Positions 40,458 through 49,893 are shown, counted from the first letter of the stretch. The stretch: DNA of 64,000 nt from Pseudomonas vancouverensis (GCF_004348895.1 NZ_RRZK01000029.1:62001-126000); one strand, 5' to 3'. The notes: generated by a model from the letters alone, not told the origin. Numbers and translations are program-made.

Positions 40458-40480
40458 ATGGGCGATTCGCCCATTTTTTT
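40458..40480 (+). terminator. Terminator 2 before rimP
   Basis: ATGGGCG and CGCCCAT around ATT, then seven T. Located 40 bases before the rimP GTG, so it could attenuate the nusA operon. Confidence 0.88.
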
Positions 40481-40520
40481 ATTTTGCATAGCATGCACAT
40501 ACATGCACTAGGGGGTTCAG

Positions 40521-40979
40521 GTGTCGAGCAAGCTAGAAGAGTTGCAGGCCTTGCTGGCCCCGGTGGTCGTGGCCCTAGGCTATGAATGCTGGGGTATTGA
40601 GTTTTCGGCCCAGGGTCGTCACTCGATGTTGCGCGTTTATATCGATAAAGAGGGCGGTGTGCTGGTGGACGATTGCGCCATTGTCAGCCGTCAGATCAGC
40701 GGTGTCCTGGATGTTGAAGATCCGATCTCCGTTGAATATACCCTTGAAGTTTCCTCGCCTGGCATGGAACGCCCACTGTTCACTCTTGAGCAGTTTGCAA
40801 AATTTGCCGGTGAACAAGTGAAGATCAAGCTGCGCTCGCCTTTTGAAGGTCGACGCAACTTTCAGGGCCTTCTGCGCGGTGTAGAAGAGCAGGACGTCGT
40901 GGTGCAGGTGGAAGACCATGAGTTCCTGTTGCCGATCGATATGATCGACAAGGCCAACATTATTCCCAGTTTTGACTGA
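40521..40979 (+). CDS. rimP: Ribosome maturation factor RimP
   Basis: A 152-residue factor for 30S subunit maturation. The sequence ALGYECWGIEF, then LRVYIDKEGGVLVDDCAIVSRQIS and YTLEVSSPGMERPL is typical. The start is a GTG at 40521, with AGGGGG 5 bases before it. It opens the rimP-nusA-infB-rbfA-truB set. Confidence 0.97.
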   Translation: MSSKLEELQALLAPVVVALGYECWGIEFSAQGRHSMLRVYIDKEGGVLVDDCAIVSRQISGVLDVEDPISVEYTLEVSSPGMERPLFTLEQFAKFAGEQVKIKLRSPFEGRRNFQGLLRGVEEQDVVVQVEDHEFLLPIDMIDKANIIPSFD

Positions 40980-41026
40980 GACGCGGATCCCGCGGATCCA
41001 ATGGCTTGCGAAAGGCGAGGCGTACG

Positions 41027-42508
41027 ATGAGCAAAGAAGTACTGCTGGTTGTTGAGTCGGTATCCAACGAAAAGGGTGTACCGGCAAACGTTATTTTTGA
41101 AGCGCTGGAGCTGGCTCTGGCCACTGCTACCAAAAAGCGTTTCGAGGACGAAGTTGATCTGCGTGTGGAAATCAATCGCCACACCGGTGCTTACGAGACT
41201 TTCCGTCGCTGGACGGTCGTCGAAGAAGACGATCTGGACGATCCGGCTATCGAAACCTGGCCGAGCAAGGTTGCTGAAACGCATCCGGGCGCCAAGGTCG
41301 GTGACGTTGTCGAAGAGAAAATCGAGTCGATCGAATTCGGCCGTATCGCTGCGCAGACTGCCAAGCAGGTCATCGTGCAGAAGGTCCGCGAAGCCGAGCG
41401 CGCCCAGGTTGTTGACGCTTATCGCGAACGCCTGGGTGAAATCATCTCCGGCACCGTGAAAAAAGTGACCCGCGATAACGTGATCGTCGACCTGGGCAAC
41501 AACGCCGAAGCGTTGCTCGCTCGCGAAGACATCATTTCTCGCGAAACCTTCCGTGTTGGCGTGCGTCTGCGTGCGCTGCTCAAGGAAATCCGCACCGAGA
41601 ACCGCGGCCCGCAGTTGATCCTGTCGCGTACCGCGCCGGAAATGCTGATCGAGCTGTTCCGCATTGAAGTGCCGGAAATTGCCGAAGGCCTGATCGAAGT
41701 GATGGCTGCGTCCCGTGATCCGGGTTCGCGCGCCAAGATCGCCGTCCGTTCCAAGGACAAACGCATTGACCCGCAGGGCGCTTGCATCGGTATGCGCGGT
41801 TCGCGCGTCCAGGCAGTGTCCGGTGAGTTGGGCGGTGAGCGTGTGGACATCGTCCTGTGGGACGACAACCCGGCTCAATTCGTGATCAACGCCATGTCCC
41901 CGGCCGAGGTTGCGGCAATTATCGTTGACGAAGATGCCCATGCAATGGACATCGCCGTTGGCGCAGACAATCTGGCTCAGGCCATCGGTCGCGGTGGTCA
42001 GAACGTGCGTCTGGCCAGCCAGTTGACTGGCTGGACCCTGAACGTGATGACCGAATCGGACATCCAGGCTAAGCAGCAAGCAGAAACCGGTGACATCCTG
42101 CGCAACTTCATCGACGAGCTGGAAGTCGACGAAGAACTGGCTCAGGTGCTGGTTGATGAAGGCTTCACCAGCCTGGAAGAGATTGCCTACGTACCGTTGG
42201 AAGAAATGCTCAACATCGACGGCTTTGACGAAGACATCGTCAACGAGCTTCGCGCTCGTGCCAAGGATCGCTTGTTGACCAAAGCCATCGCTACTGAGGA
42301 AAAGCTGGCAGACGCCCATCCGGCCGAAGACCTGCTCTCGCTTGAGGGTATGGACAAGGATTTGGCGATGGAACTGGCGGTGCGCGGCGTAATTACCCGC
42401 GAAGACCTGGCCGAGCAGTCTATTGACGACCTGCTCGACATCGACGGCATTGACGATGATCGTGCCGGCAAGTTGATCATGGCCGCCCGAGCCCACTGGT
42501 TCGAGTAA
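41027..42508 (+). CDS. nusA: Transcription termination/antitermination factor NusA
   Basis: A 493-residue RNA polymerase-binding factor. The order is the N-terminal domain (KEVLLVVESVSNEKGV), S1, two KH domains (IGMRGSRVQAVSGELGGERVD, AIGRGGQNVRLASQLTGW) and two C-terminal acidic repeats (EELAQVLVDEGFTSLEEIAYV; DLAEQSIDDLLDIDGI). The ATG at 41027 is favoured over an upstream in-frame ATG 21 bases before, by the family N-terminus. infB follows after 27 bases. Confidence 0.98.
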   Translation: MSKEVLLVVESVSNEKGVPANVIFEALELALATATKKRFEDEVDLRVEINRHTGAYETFRRWTVVEEDDLDDPAIETWPSKVAETHPGAKVGDVVEEKIESIEFGRIAAQTAKQVIVQKVREAERAQVVDAYRERLGEIISGTVKKVTRDNVIVDLGNNAEALLAREDIISRETFRVGVRLRALLKEIRTENRGPQLILSRTAPEMLIELFRIEVPEIAEGLIEVMAASRDPGSRAKIAVRSKDKRIDPQGACIGMRGSRVQAVSGELGGERVDIVLWDDNPAQFVINAMSPAEVAAIIVDEDAHAMDIAVGADNLAQAIGRGGQNVRLASQLTGWTLNVMTESDIQAKQQAETGDILRNFIDELEVDEELAQVLVDEGFTSLEEIAYVPLEEMLNIDGFDEDIVNELRARAKDRLLTKAIATEEKLADAHPAEDLLSLEGMDKDLAMELAVRGVITREDLAEQSIDDLLDIDGIDDDRAGKLIMAARAHWFE

Positions 42509-42535
42509 TTAGGCGCGGCCTGAGGAGAGAAGTGC

Positions 42536-45061
42536 ATGACGCAAGTCACGGTGAAACAACTGGCCGATGAGGTCAAAACACCGGTAGAGCGCCTGTTGCA
42601 GCAGATGCGTGAGGCAGGTCTGCCGCACACCGCCGCCGAAGAACATGTGACTGACAGTGAGAAGCAATCGTTGCTGACTCACTTGAAAAGCAGCCACAAG
42701 GCGAAAGTGGAAGAACCACGCAAGATTACGCTGCAGCGTAAAACCACCAGCACCCTGCGTGTTGCTGGCAGCAAAAGCATCAGCGTTGAAGTACGCAAGA
42801 AGAAAGTCTTCGTACAACGCAGCCCGGAAGAAATCGAAGCCGAGCGCAAGCGTGAACTGGATGAACGTCGCGCAGTAGAAAATGCTGCTCGTCAGAAGGC
42901 TGAAGAAGAAGCCAAGCGTCGCGCCGAAGAAGAAGCGCGTCGCCAGCCTGCTGCTGCGCCGACCGCTCCAGCCGAACCTGTTGCAGCGCCTGCTGTGGTC
43001 GCCGAGCCAGTGCGTGAAAGCGCCCCGGTTGTCGCGGCTGCTCCGGCTCCTGCCGCAGACACTCGCAAGCGTGACGAACAGCGTCGCCCGGACAAGCCAC
43101 GTGCCGACGACAACAATCGTCGCGGTGGCGGCGATGGCGAGCGCAAAAACGCTCCGCATCGTGCTTCGGTCAAGGAAAAGGCGCCAGCGCCTCGCGTTGC
43201 CCCACGTACTACCGACGAAGAAAGCGATGGCTTCCGTCGTGGTGGTCGCGGCAAGGCGAAGCTGAAGAAGCGCAACGCCCACGGTTTCCAGAGCCCAACC
43301 GGCCCTGTCGTGCGCGAAGTGAAGATCGGCGAGACCATCACTGTGGGTGATCTCGCCCAGCAGATGTCGGTCAAGGCTGCTGAGATCATCAAGTTCATGT
43401 TCAAGCTGGGCACTCCAGCCACCATCAACCAGGTTCTGGATCAGGAAACTGCCCAGTTGGTTGCTGAAGAGCTGGGCCACAAAGTGACCCTGGTCAGCGA
43501 CACCGCCCTGGAAGATTCCCTGGCCGAGTCCCTGAAGTTTGAAGGCGAGGCTGTTGCCCGTGCGCCAGTCGTGACCGTAATGGGCCACGTTGACCACGGT
43601 AAGACTTCCCTGCTCGACTACATCCGTCGTGCCAAGGTGGCTGCTGGCGAAGCCGGTGGTATCACCCAGCACATCGGCGCCTACCACGTTGAAACCGACC
43701 GTGGCATGGTGACGTTCCTCGACACCCCTGGTCACGCCGCGTTTACCGCCATGCGTGCCCGTGGTGCCAAGGCAACCGACATCGTGATCCTCGTGGTTGC
43801 AGCAGACGACGGCGTGATGCCGCAAACCATCGAAGCTGTTCAGCACGCCCAGGCTGCTGGCGTTCCGCTGGTTGTCGCGGTGAACAAGATCGACAAGCCA
43901 GGTGCTGACCTCGATCGCATCCGTAGCGAACTGTCGGTACACGGCGTGACCTCGGAAGAGTGGGGTGGTGACACGCCATTCGTACCAGTCTCCGCGAAGA
44001 TGGGTACCGGTGTTGACGAACTGCTCGAAGCCGTACTGCTGCAAGCCGAAGTCCTGGAACTGACCGCTACCCCATCGGCTCCTGGCCGTGGTGTTGTCGT
44101 CGAGTCCCGTCTGGACAAGGGCCGTGGCCCGGTGGCGACCGTTCTGGTTCAGGACGGTACTCTGCGTCAAGGCGACATGGTCCTGGTCGGTTCGAACTAT
44201 GGCCGCGTTCGCGCCATGCTCGACGAGAACGGCAAGCCAATCAAGGAAGCCGGTCCGGCCATCCCTGTCGAGATCCTCGGCCTGGACGGTACGCCAGACG
44301 CTGGCGACGAGATGAGCGTGGTTGCCGACGAGAAGAAAGCCCGTGAAGTGGCTCTGTTCCGTCAAGGCAAGTTCCGCGAAGTCAAGTTGGCCCGTGCTCA
44401 CGCCGGCAAGCTGGAAAACATCTTCGAAAGCATGGGTCAGGAAGAGAAGAAGACGCTCAACATCGTCCTCAAATCCGACGTCCGTGGTTCGTTGGAAGCG
44501 TTGAACGGTGCCTTGAATGGCCTGGGCAACGACGAAGTGCAAGTGCGTGTGGTCGGTGGCGGCGTCGGTGGTATCACCGAATCCGATGCCAACCTGGCGC
44601 TGGCTTCCAACGCTGTACTGTTCGGCTTCAACGTGCGTGCCGATGCCGGCGCGCGCAAGATCGTCGAGCAGGAAGGTCTGGATATGCGTTACTACAACGT
44701 GATCTACGACATCATCGAAGACGTCAAGAAAGCCCTGACCGGTATGCTTGGCAGCGACGTTCGCGAGAACATCCTCGGTGTGGCCGAAGTGCGTGACGTG
44801 TTCCGTTCGCCGAAGTTTGGCGCGATCGCCGGTTGCATGGTTATCGAAGGTGTCGTTCACCGTAACCGTCCAATCCGTGTACTGCGTGAAGACATCGTTA
44901 TCTTCGAAGGCGAGCTGGAATCCCTGCGCCGCTTCAAGGATGACGCCTCCGAAGTACGTGCCGGCATGGAATGCGGTATCGGCGTGAAGAGCTACAACGA
45001 CGTTAAAGTCGGTGACAAGATCGAAGTCTTCGAGAAGGTTCAGGTTGCTCGCAGCCTCTAA
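42536..45061 (+). CDS. infB: Translation initiation factor IF-2
   Basis: An 841-residue GTPase that brings fMet-tRNA to the 30S subunit. A charged N-terminal region with Ala/Pro/Glu/Arg repeats (about 60-270) leads to the G domain: VMGHVDHGKTSLLDY, DTPGHAAF, NKIDKP, SAK. Domains II-IV follow to the C-terminus GDKIEVFEKVQVARSL. Gap to rbfA is 159 bases with a terminator-like hairpin. Confidence 0.98.
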   Translation: MTQVTVKQLADEVKTPVERLLQQMREAGLPHTAAEEHVTDSEKQSLLTHLKSSHKAKVEEPRKITLQRKTTSTLRVAGSKSISVEVRKKKVFVQRSPEEIEAERKRELDERRAVENAARQKAEEEAKRRAEEEARRQPAAAPTAPAEPVAAPAVVAEPVRESAPVVAAAPAPAADTRKRDEQRRPDKPRADDNNRRGGGDGERKNAPHRASVKEKAPAPRVAPRTTDEESDGFRRGGRGKAKLKKRNAHGFQSPTGPVVREVKIGETITVGDLAQQMSVKAAEIIKFMFKLGTPATINQVLDQETAQLVAEELGHKVTLVSDTALEDSLAESLKFEGEAVARAPVVTVMGHVDHGKTSLLDYIRRAKVAAGEAGGITQHIGAYHVETDRGMVTFLDTPGHAAFTAMRARGAKATDIVILVVAADDGVMPQTIEAVQHAQAAGVPLVVAVNKIDKPGADLDRIRSELSVHGVTSEEWGGDTPFVPVSAKMGTGVDELLEAVLLQAEVLELTATPSAPGRGVVVESRLDKGRGPVATVLVQDGTLRQGDMVLVGSNYGRVRAMLDENGKPIKEAGPAIPVEILGLDGTPDAGDEMSVVADEKKAREVALFRQGKFREVKLARAHAGKLENIFESMGQEEKKTLNIVLKSDVRGSLEALNGALNGLGNDEVQVRVVGGGVGGITESDANLALASNAVLFGFNVRADAGARKIVEQEGLDMRYYNVIYDIIEDVKKALTGMLGSDVRENILGVAEVRDVFRSPKFGAIAGCMVIEGVVHRNRPIRVLREDIVIFEGELESLRRFKDDASEVRAGMECGIGVKSYNDVKVGDKIEVFEKVQVARSL

Positions 45062-45132
45062 CTCGCACACTTCAAGAGCCATGATGGCCAGCCGCATGCA
45101 AATGCACGGCGCATCAGTCGGACTCTAAACGC

Positions 45133-45167
45133 AACGCCCGGTCTGGCTTCTGTCAGGCCGGGCGTTT
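45133..45167 (+). terminator. Hairpin between infB and rbfA
   Basis: AACGCCCGG (45133-45141) pairs with CCGGGCGTT (45158-45166), followed by only a short T stretch. It may partly end the infB transcript. Confidence 0.6.
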
Positions 45168-45220
45168 GCCGCTTTCAGACCACACGGGTTTCGCCGTGGG
45201 GCAGTAACAGGTAACAAGAC

Positions 45221-45622
45221 ATGGCAAAAGAATACAGCCGTACCCAACGTATCGGCGATCAGATGCAGCGCGAGCTGGCACAGCTGATCCGTCGTGAAGT
45301 CAAAGACCCGCGCGTCGGCCTGGTCACCATTACCGCTGTGCAAGTCAGTCGTGACGTCGGTCACGCGAAGATCTTCATCACCGTGATGGGCCAGGACAGC
45401 AGCGAGGAAATTGCACAAAGCATCAAGGTGCTCAACTCCGCCGCCGGTTTCCTGCGTATGCAGCTGGCTCGCGAGATGAAGTTGCGCAGCGTTCCCCAGT
45501 TGCATTTCCACTACGACGAAAGCGTCGTGCGTGGTGCGCACCTGTCGGCTCTCATCGAGCGCGCGGTAGCTGAGGACAATCAGCACGTGGTTGCTGCTGA
45601 ACCCGAAGACACCAAGGAGTAA
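45221..45622 (+). CDS. rbfA: Ribosome-binding factor A
   Basis: A 133-residue KH-like factor for late 30S maturation. The start SRTQRIGDQMQRELAQLIRREVKDPRVG and VRGAHLSALIERAV are conserved. truB follows after 3 bases. Confidence 0.97.
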   Translation: MAKEYSRTQRIGDQMQRELAQLIRREVKDPRVGLVTITAVQVSRDVGHAKIFITVMGQDSSEEIAQSIKVLNSAAGFLRMQLAREMKLRSVPQLHFHYDESVVRGAHLSALIERAVAEDNQHVVAAEPEDTKE

Positions 45623-45625
45623 TCG

Positions 45626-46543
45626 GTGGCTCAGGTCAAACGTATCCGTCGTAACGTCAGCGGCATCATCCTGCTCGACAAGCCGCTGGGGTTTACCTCC
45701 AACGCGGCCTTGCAGAAGGTGCGCTGGTTGCTCAACGCCGAGAAAGCCGGGCACACCGGCAGTCTCGACCCGCTGGCCTCCGGCGTCTTGCCGCTGTGCT
45801 TCGGCGAAGCCACCAAGTTCTCGCAATACCTGCTCGATTCCGACAAGGGGTACGAAACCCTGGCGCAATTGGGCAAGACCACGACCACGGCGGATGCCGA
45901 GGGCGAAGTTTTGCAGGAGCGTCCGGTGACCGTTGGTCGCGCCGACATTGAAGCAGTCCTGCCGAAATTTCGTGGGCAAATCAGTCAGATACCGCCGATG
46001 TACTCGGCACTCAAGCGTGATGGCCAGCCGCTGTACAAGCTGGCGCGTGCTGGCGAAGTAGTGGAGCGCGAACCGCGTTCTGTTACTATTACGCGCTTGG
46101 ATTTGCTGGCCTTCGAAGGTGATACTGCGCGGCTGGCGGTGGATTGCAGCAAAGGCACCTATATCCGTACCCTGGTGGAGGATATTGGTGAGCAACTCGG
46201 TTGTGGTGCGTACGTTGCGGAACTGCGACGGACCCAGGCCGGGCCATTCACCCTGGCGCAGACAGTGACCCTCGAAGAGCTTGAAGCGGTACACGCCGAA
46301 GGCGGCAACGAAGCGGTCGATCGCTTCCTGATGCCATCGGACAGCGGGCTGCTGGACTGGCCACTGCTTCAGTTCTCGGAAGCGAGCGCGTTCTACTGGC
46401 TCAACGGCCAGCCGGTTCGTGCCCCGGATGCACCGAAGTTCGGCATGGTACGGGTACAGGATCACAATGGTCGCTTCATCGGTATCGGTGAAGTGAGCGA
46501 AGACGGGCGTATCGCGCCTCGTCGACTGATTCGGTCAGAATGA
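45626..46543 (+). CDS. truB: tRNA pseudouridine(55) synthase
   Basis: A 305-residue enzyme that makes pseudouridine 55 in tRNA T-arms. The motif HTGSLDPLASGVLPLCFGEATK contains the catalytic aspartate. A C-terminal PUA-like domain ends the protein. The start is a GTG (45626) with AAGGAG 6 bases before it, overlapping the end of rbfA. Confidence 0.97.
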   Translation: MAQVKRIRRNVSGIILLDKPLGFTSNAALQKVRWLLNAEKAGHTGSLDPLASGVLPLCFGEATKFSQYLLDSDKGYETLAQLGKTTTTADAEGEVLQERPVTVGRADIEAVLPKFRGQISQIPPMYSALKRDGQPLYKLARAGEVVEREPRSVTITRLDLLAFEGDTARLAVDCSKGTYIRTLVEDIGEQLGCGAYVAELRRTQAGPFTLAQTVTLEELEAVHAEGGNEAVDRFLMPSDSGLLDWPLLQFSEASAFYWLNGQPVRAPDAPKFGMVRVQDHNGRFIGIGEVSEDGRIAPRRLIRSE

Positions 46544-46591
46544 CCGGACGAGGGTGGCTGTTAACAGGCACGGTCACTACTCATTTTTAGA

Positions 46592-46648
46592 TACAGGGAT
46601 TTGTCCCTGGCCTGTTGAAGCTGTTTTTCTGAAACAGTTTCCTGATAA
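46592..46648 (+). promoter_or_regulatory. rpsO leader with two small hairpins
   Basis: CAGGGA-TTTG-TCCCTG and CTGTTT/AAACAG stems lie in the 60 bases before rpsO. In E. coli, S15 represses its own translation by binding a leader structure; these stems could serve that role, but similarity was not checked. Confidence 0.35.
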
Positions 46649-46660
46649 AAGGATTGCCTC

Positions 46661-46930
46661 ATGGCTCTCGACGTTCAAGAAAAAGCTCAAATCGTAGCTG
46701 ACTACCAGCAAGCTGTTGGTGACACTGGTTCGCCAGAAGTGCAAGTTGCACTGCTGACCGCCAACATCAACAAACTGCAAGGTCACTTCAAGGCCAACGG
46801 TAAAGATCACCACTCCCGTCGTGGTCTGATCCGCATGGTTAACCAGCGTCGCAAGCTGCTGGACTACCTGAAAGGCAAGGACGTGAGCCGTTACAGCGCT
46901 CTGATCGCTCGCCTGGGTCTGCGTCGCTAA
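46661..46930 (+). CDS. rpsO: 30S ribosomal protein S15
   Basis: An 89-residue primary 16S rRNA-binding protein. The sequence DTGSPEVQVALLTANINKLQGHFK and DHHSRRGLIRMVNQRRKLLDYLK is diagnostic. It stands between truB and pnp, the usual order. Confidence 0.99.
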   Translation: MALDVQEKAQIVADYQQAVGDTGSPEVQVALLTANINKLQGHFKANGKDHHSRRGLIRMVNQRRKLLDYLKGKDVSRYSALIARLGLRR

Positions 46931-46945
46931 TAAGCGATTGCGCTA

Positions 46946-47008
46946 GAGGTTGGTTGTCTGTCGTGCGTCAGTGGATTTTCCGCCGGCGCACGGCGGGCTC
47001 CCAGCCTC
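46946..47008 (+). promoter_or_regulatory. Long stem-loop upstream of pnp
   Basis: GAGGTTGG (46946) pairs with CCAGCCTC (47001), and GTCGTGCG (46960) with CGCACGGC (46987), making a two-part stem. In E. coli a stem in the rpsO-pnp gap is cut by RNase III and lets PNPase repress itself. The position fits the same role. Confidence 0.5.
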
Positions 47009-47136
47009 AAGTTTTATCTGGATACCTGCTTTGCCCAAGTAACACCCAGGACAACCCGTCGGGCCGATTCCCGGCGTTGCCCAAGAATTTCGCAAGAAAC
47101 CAGTTCCCCCAAGAGCCACAAAGAAGGTAGGACACC

Positions 47137-49242
47137 GTGAACCCGGTAATCAAAAAATTCCAGTTCGGTCAGTCGACCGTTACCCTCGAGACTGGCCGTA
47201 TCGCCCGTCAGGCCTCCGGCGCAGTATTGGTCACCGTTGACGACGACGTCACCGTTCTGGTGACCGTAGTGGGTGCCAAGCAAGCTGATCCAGGCAAGGG
47301 CTTCTTCCCTCTGTCTGTTCACTACCAGGAAAAGACTTACGCTGCCGGTAAGATCCCTGGCGGTTTCTTCAAGCGCGAAGGCCGTCCTTCCGAGAAAGAA
47401 ACCCTGACTTCCCGACTGATCGATCGTCCGATCCGTCCGCTGTTCCCTGAAGGCTTCATGAACGAAGTGCAGGTTGTCTGCACCGTCGTTTCCACCAGCA
47501 AGAAGACCGATCCGGACATCGCTGCGATGATCGGTACCTCGGCTGCCCTGGCCATCTCCGGCATTCCTTTCGATGGCCCGATCGGCGCTGCCCGCGTTGC
47601 CTTCCACGAAAGCACCGGTTACCTGCTGAACCCGACTTACGAGCAGCAAGCTGCTTCGAGCCTGGACATGGTTGTTGCCGGTACTTCGGACGCTGTGTTG
47701 ATGGTTGAATCGGAAGCCAAAGAGCTGACCGAAGACCAGATGCTGGGCGCGGTACTGTTTGCTCACGACGAGTTCCAGGTTGTGATCAACGCCGTTAAAG
47801 AACTGGCTGCCGAAGCTGCCAAGCCAACCTGGACCTGGGCTCCTGCTCCAGAAGCCACCGAGCTGCTGGGCGCTATCCGTGCCGAGTTCGGCGAAGCGAT
47901 CTCCCAGGCTTACACCATCACCGTCAAGGCCGACCGTTACGCTCGCCTGGGCGAGCTGAAGGATCAGGTCGTTGCCAAGCTGTCCGGTGAAGAAGGCCAA
48001 CCTTCGGCTTCCGACGTCAAAGCGGCTTTCGGCGAAATCGAATACCGCACCGTTCGCGAAAACATCGTTAACGGCAAGCCACGTATCGACGGTCGCGACA
48101 CCAAGACCGTACGTCCGCTGAACATCGAAGTCGGCGTTCTGCCGAAGACTCACGGTTCGGCGCTGTTCACCCGTGGTGAAACCCAGGCACTGGTAGTCGC
48201 GACTCTGGGTACTGCCCGTGACGCACAGCTGCTGGACACCCTGGAAGGCGAGAAAAAAGACCCGTTCATGCTGCACTACAACTTCCCTCCGTTCTCGGTG
48301 GGCGAGTGTGGTCGCATGGGTGGTGCTGGTCGTCGCGAAATCGGTCACGGCCGTCTGGCCCGTCGTTCGGTTTCGGCCATGCTGCCAGCCGCTGACGTGT
48401 TCCCGTACACCATCCGCGTAGTATCGGAAATTACCGAGTCCAACGGTTCGAGCTCCATGGCTTCGGTTTGCGGCGCTTCCCTGGCCCTGATGGACGCTGG
48501 CGTTCCAATGAAGGCACCGGTTGCCGGTATCGCCATGGGCCTGGTTAAAGAAGGCGAGAAATTCGCTGTTCTGACCGACATCCTGGGTGACGAAGACCAC
48601 CTGGGCGACATGGACTTCAAGGTAGCCGGTACCGCCAAAGGCGTGACCGCGCTGCAGATGGACATCAAGATCAAAGGCATCACCGAAGAAATCATGGAGA
48701 TCGCTCTGGGCCAAGCCCTGGAAGCGCGCCTGAACATCCTCGGTCAGATGAACCAGATCATTGGCCAGTCGCGTACCGAACTGTCGGCCAACGCTCCGAC
48801 CATGATCGCGATGAAGATCGACACCGACAAGATCCGTGATGTCATCGGTAAAGGCGGCGCGACCATCCGTGCGATCTGCGAAGAAACCAAGGCTTCGATC
48901 GACATCGAAGACGACGGTTCGATCAAGATCTTCGGCGAAACCAAGGAAGCGGCTGAAGCAGCACGTCAGCGCGTTCTGGGTATCACCGCAGAAGCCGAGA
49001 TCGGCAAGATCTACGTTGGTAAGGTTGAGCGCATCGTCGACTTCGGCGCATTCGTCAACATCCTGCCAGGCAAGGACGGTCTGGTTCACATCTCCATGCT
49101 GAGCGACGCTCGCGTAGAGAAAGTGACCGACATCCTCAAAGAAGGCCAGGAAGTGGAAGTACTGGTACTGGACGTGGACAACCGCGGCCGTATCAAGCTG
49201 TCCATCAAGGACGTAGCAGCAGCCAAGGCTTCGGGCGTGTAG
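47137..49242 (+). CDS. pnp: Polyribonucleotide nucleotidyltransferase (PNPase)
   Basis: A 701-residue 3'-5' phosphorolytic exoribonuclease of the RNA degradosome. Two RNase PH-like halves (second with FPPFSVGECGRMGGAGRREIGHG) are followed by a KH domain (IRDVIGKGGATIRAICEETKASIDIEDDG-type, about 555-595) and an S1 domain (GKIYVGKVERIVDFGAFVNILPGKDGLVHISML-type, about 620-690). The start is a GTG at 47137 behind AAGAAGG. Confidence 0.99.
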   Translation: MNPVIKKFQFGQSTVTLETGRIARQASGAVLVTVDDDVTVLVTVVGAKQADPGKGFFPLSVHYQEKTYAAGKIPGGFFKREGRPSEKETLTSRLIDRPIRPLFPEGFMNEVQVVCTVVSTSKKTDPDIAAMIGTSAALAISGIPFDGPIGAARVAFHESTGYLLNPTYEQQAASSLDMVVAGTSDAVLMVESEAKELTEDQMLGAVLFAHDEFQVVINAVKELAAEAAKPTWTWAPAPEATELLGAIRAEFGEAISQAYTITVKADRYARLGELKDQVVAKLSGEEGQPSASDVKAAFGEIEYRTVRENIVNGKPRIDGRDTKTVRPLNIEVGVLPKTHGSALFTRGETQALVVATLGTARDAQLLDTLEGEKKDPFMLHYNFPPFSVGECGRMGGAGRREIGHGRLARRSVSAMLPAADVFPYTIRVVSEITESNGSSSMASVCGASLALMDAGVPMKAPVAGIAMGLVKEGEKFAVLTDILGDEDHLGDMDFKVAGTAKGVTALQMDIKIKGITEEIMEIALGQALEARLNILGQMNQIIGQSRTELSANAPTMIAMKIDTDKIRDVIGKGGATIRAICEETKASIDIEDDGSIKIFGETKEAAEAARQRVLGITAEAEIGKIYVGKVERIVDFGAFVNILPGKDGLVHISMLSDARVEKVTDILKEGQEVEVLVLDVDNRGRIKLSIKDVAAAKASGV

Positions 49243-49273
49243 TAACCCCGGTCTTTACTGCTTCAACGTTGTA

Positions 49274-49313
49274 AAAAAATGCCCTGCAGTGAAAGCTGCG
49301 GGGCATTTTTTTG
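49274..49313 (+). terminator. Terminator after pnp
   Basis: ATGCCCTGCAG and CTGCGGGGCAT form a stem with flanking A- and T-runs (AAAAAAA and TTTTTTT). Confidence 0.92.
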
Positions 49314-49342
49314 CCTGCGATACATTGAGATGCCTTGTGAAG

Positions 49343-49371
49343 TTGCCTGACCCTGAAGTCAGTGCTAGGTT
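49343..49371 (+). promoter_or_regulatory. Probable promoter of tRNA-Thr
   Basis: TTGCCT (49343-49348) and TAGGTT (49366-49371), 17 bases apart, about 10 bases before the tRNA. The -10 is weak. Confidence 0.5.
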
Positions 49372-49380
49372 TAGCCCACC

Positions 49381-49456
49381 GCCCGTGTAGCTCAGCCGGT
49401 AGAGCAGCGCACTCGTAACGCGAAGGTCGCAGGTTCGATTCCTGTCTCGGGCACCA
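49381..49456 (+). tRNA. tRNA-Thr(CGT)
   Basis: A 76-base tRNA. Acceptor GCCCGTG/CTCGGGC, D-stem GCTC/GAGC, anticodon loop CTCGTAA (anticodon CGT), T-loop TTCGATT, genomic CCA. The last pair of the anticodon stem reads A31-C39, a mismatch. Confidence 0.93.
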
Positions 49457-49590
49457 GTGACACCCTGTTTTCAGATGATCCCGAATGGTTCTGAAGGCCA
49501 GATAAACCGGGTTGAACGCGGTTTTTCTGCGTCAGAGAGATCCTTGATGATCCAGATCCATCTTCCATTCCCCCGATCAACGAGAACGCC

Positions 49591-49890
49591 ATGACTGAAT
49601 TGACCCAGGAACAGCGCCACGAACAAGCGCTGGAGAAGTACAAACTCGACGCGCCCGAGCTGATGGACGAGATCAAGGATCTGAGTCCCGATGAACAGAA
49701 TGATCAGATCCAGTGGGCGTTCGAAGACGAAGCCGAAGCCCAGGGATTGCAGCCGTGGGAACTGACGCTCAAGTACACCAGCACCCCTGAAGAGTTCGAG
49801 GCCAAGCGCCTGGAGCTGCACAAGGAGGCGGCTGAAGTACTGGGTGTCGATTGGGAAGAGTACTGCGAGATGAATAATCTGGTGGTCTGA
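49591..49890 (+). CDS. Small acidic protein, DUF6388-like
   Basis: A 99-residue acidic cytoplasmic protein, very rich in Glu, with a helical look (EQRHEQALEKYK, DEIKDLSPDEQNDQIQWAFEDEAEAQG). It resembles a protein family conserved in Pseudomonas (named DUF6388 as I recall, not checked). Function unknown. It stands alone between tRNA-Thr and nadC. Confidence 0.7.
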   Translation: MTELTQEQRHEQALEKYKLDAPELMDEIKDLSPDEQNDQIQWAFEDEAEAQGLQPWELTLKYTSTPEEFEAKRLELHKEAAEVLGVDWEEYCEMNNLVV

Positions 49891-49893
49891 AAC

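Noticed and set aside
40480..40515. Short CATGCACA/ACATGCAC repeats before rimP as a regulatory site
   Set aside because: Too short and imperfect to support a specific claim.
42509..45097. An 862-codon frame opposite infB
   Set aside because: Antisense shadow without ribosome binding site or domain.
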